In this document: positions 63,990 through 64,000 of the stretch, one piece after another
Numbering within the stretch: the first letter of the stretch is position 1
How the letters are laid out: each line of letters opens with the position of its first letter
NCBI RefSeq assembly: GCF_000745855.1
Contig: NZ_JQKD01000015.1
Span: forward strand, 1 to 64,000
Direction: 5' to 3'
Origin: Xenophilus azovorans DSM 13620
GTDB lineage: Bacteria; Pseudomonadota; Gammaproteobacteria; Burkholderiales; Burkholderiaceae_C
DNA: 64,000 nucleotides
Notes under the pieces: generated by a model
What the model was told of the DNA's origin: nothing
Databases searched by the model: none
The model's input: only the letters and a program-made list of their open reading frames with translations
Made by a program: the position numbers and the translations under genes

Positions 63990-64000
63990 ATGGGATCGGA

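Overview
The window is a chromosomal segment of a high-GC betaproteobacterium, most likely Burkholderiales and probably Comamonadaceae. The evidence is the tmRNA tag ANDERFALAA, the gene order gph-ubiG-ompA / gyrA-DUF2059-serC-pheA-tyrA-aroA::cmk-rpsA-ihfB-lapA-lapB, and the many Bug/TRAP/Liv-type binding proteins. No rRNA, tRNA or CRISPR array was seen. The only structured RNA gene is tmRNA.

Layout. (1) 1-6512: the right end of an integrative element sitting against the intact 3' end of ssrA. It carries a P4-type tyrosine integrase, several small overlapping hypothetical genes, two excisionase/AlpA-like HTH proteins and a protein with four Cro/C1-type HTH domains. All genes are on the minus strand, and the far end lies outside the window. 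(2) 6513-21432: core genes. These are tmRNA, gph, ubiG and ompA (minus strand), then gyrA and a long plus-strand run of serine/aromatic amino-acid biosynthesis (serC, pheA, tyrA, a natural aroA-cmk fusion), rpsA, ihfB and the lapAB pair. (3) 21521-24764: a ComEA-like HhH protein and a DctPQM TRAP transporter. (4) 24851-31272: a six-gene Mrp/Mnh-type Na+/H+ antiporter operon (AB fused, C, D, E, F, G). Two junctions hold a repeated hairpin sequence that also encodes translationally coupled mini-ORFs. (5) 31388-46377: a molybdenum-centred region. It has a Bug-type receptor, a form II (AYRGAGR) CO-dehydrogenase-like hydroxylase operon coxSLM-DEG-xdhC with a divergent GAF/Fis regulator, a thioredoxin, ModE, a ModE-box-preceded nitroreductase fusion plus TrmO-like gene, and modABC with its own ModE box.

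(6) 46519-51662: a PPC-domain protein, a DSD1-like amino acid deaminase, gdhA behind an array of TGCA-centred sites, and lolD/lolC. (7) 51753-56790: a small XRE regulator, two small lipoproteins, a Pmp3-like peptide, the rpfE-like/recJ pair and an HdeD-like membrane protein. (8) 56894-63989: a GntR/FCD regulator divergent from a catabolic-looking cluster of two SDR dehydrogenases around a complete branched-chain-type ABC importer (substrate-binding protein, livH, livM, livG, livF).

The most unusual signal is a set of palindromic repeat sequences inside open reading frames. A 180-bp element with 29-bp and 20-bp inverted arms sits in frame inside the trmO-like gene. A shorter hairpin repeat sits in frame inside recJ. 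A 59-bp repeat, present twice identically plus one diverged copy with a compensatory stem change, forms coupled mini-ORFs and supplies the ribosome binding site between mnh genes. Together they look like short repeats tolerated or selected as coding DNA, comparable in style to Rickettsia palindromic elements. All functional calls come from reading translations and motifs; no database search was run.
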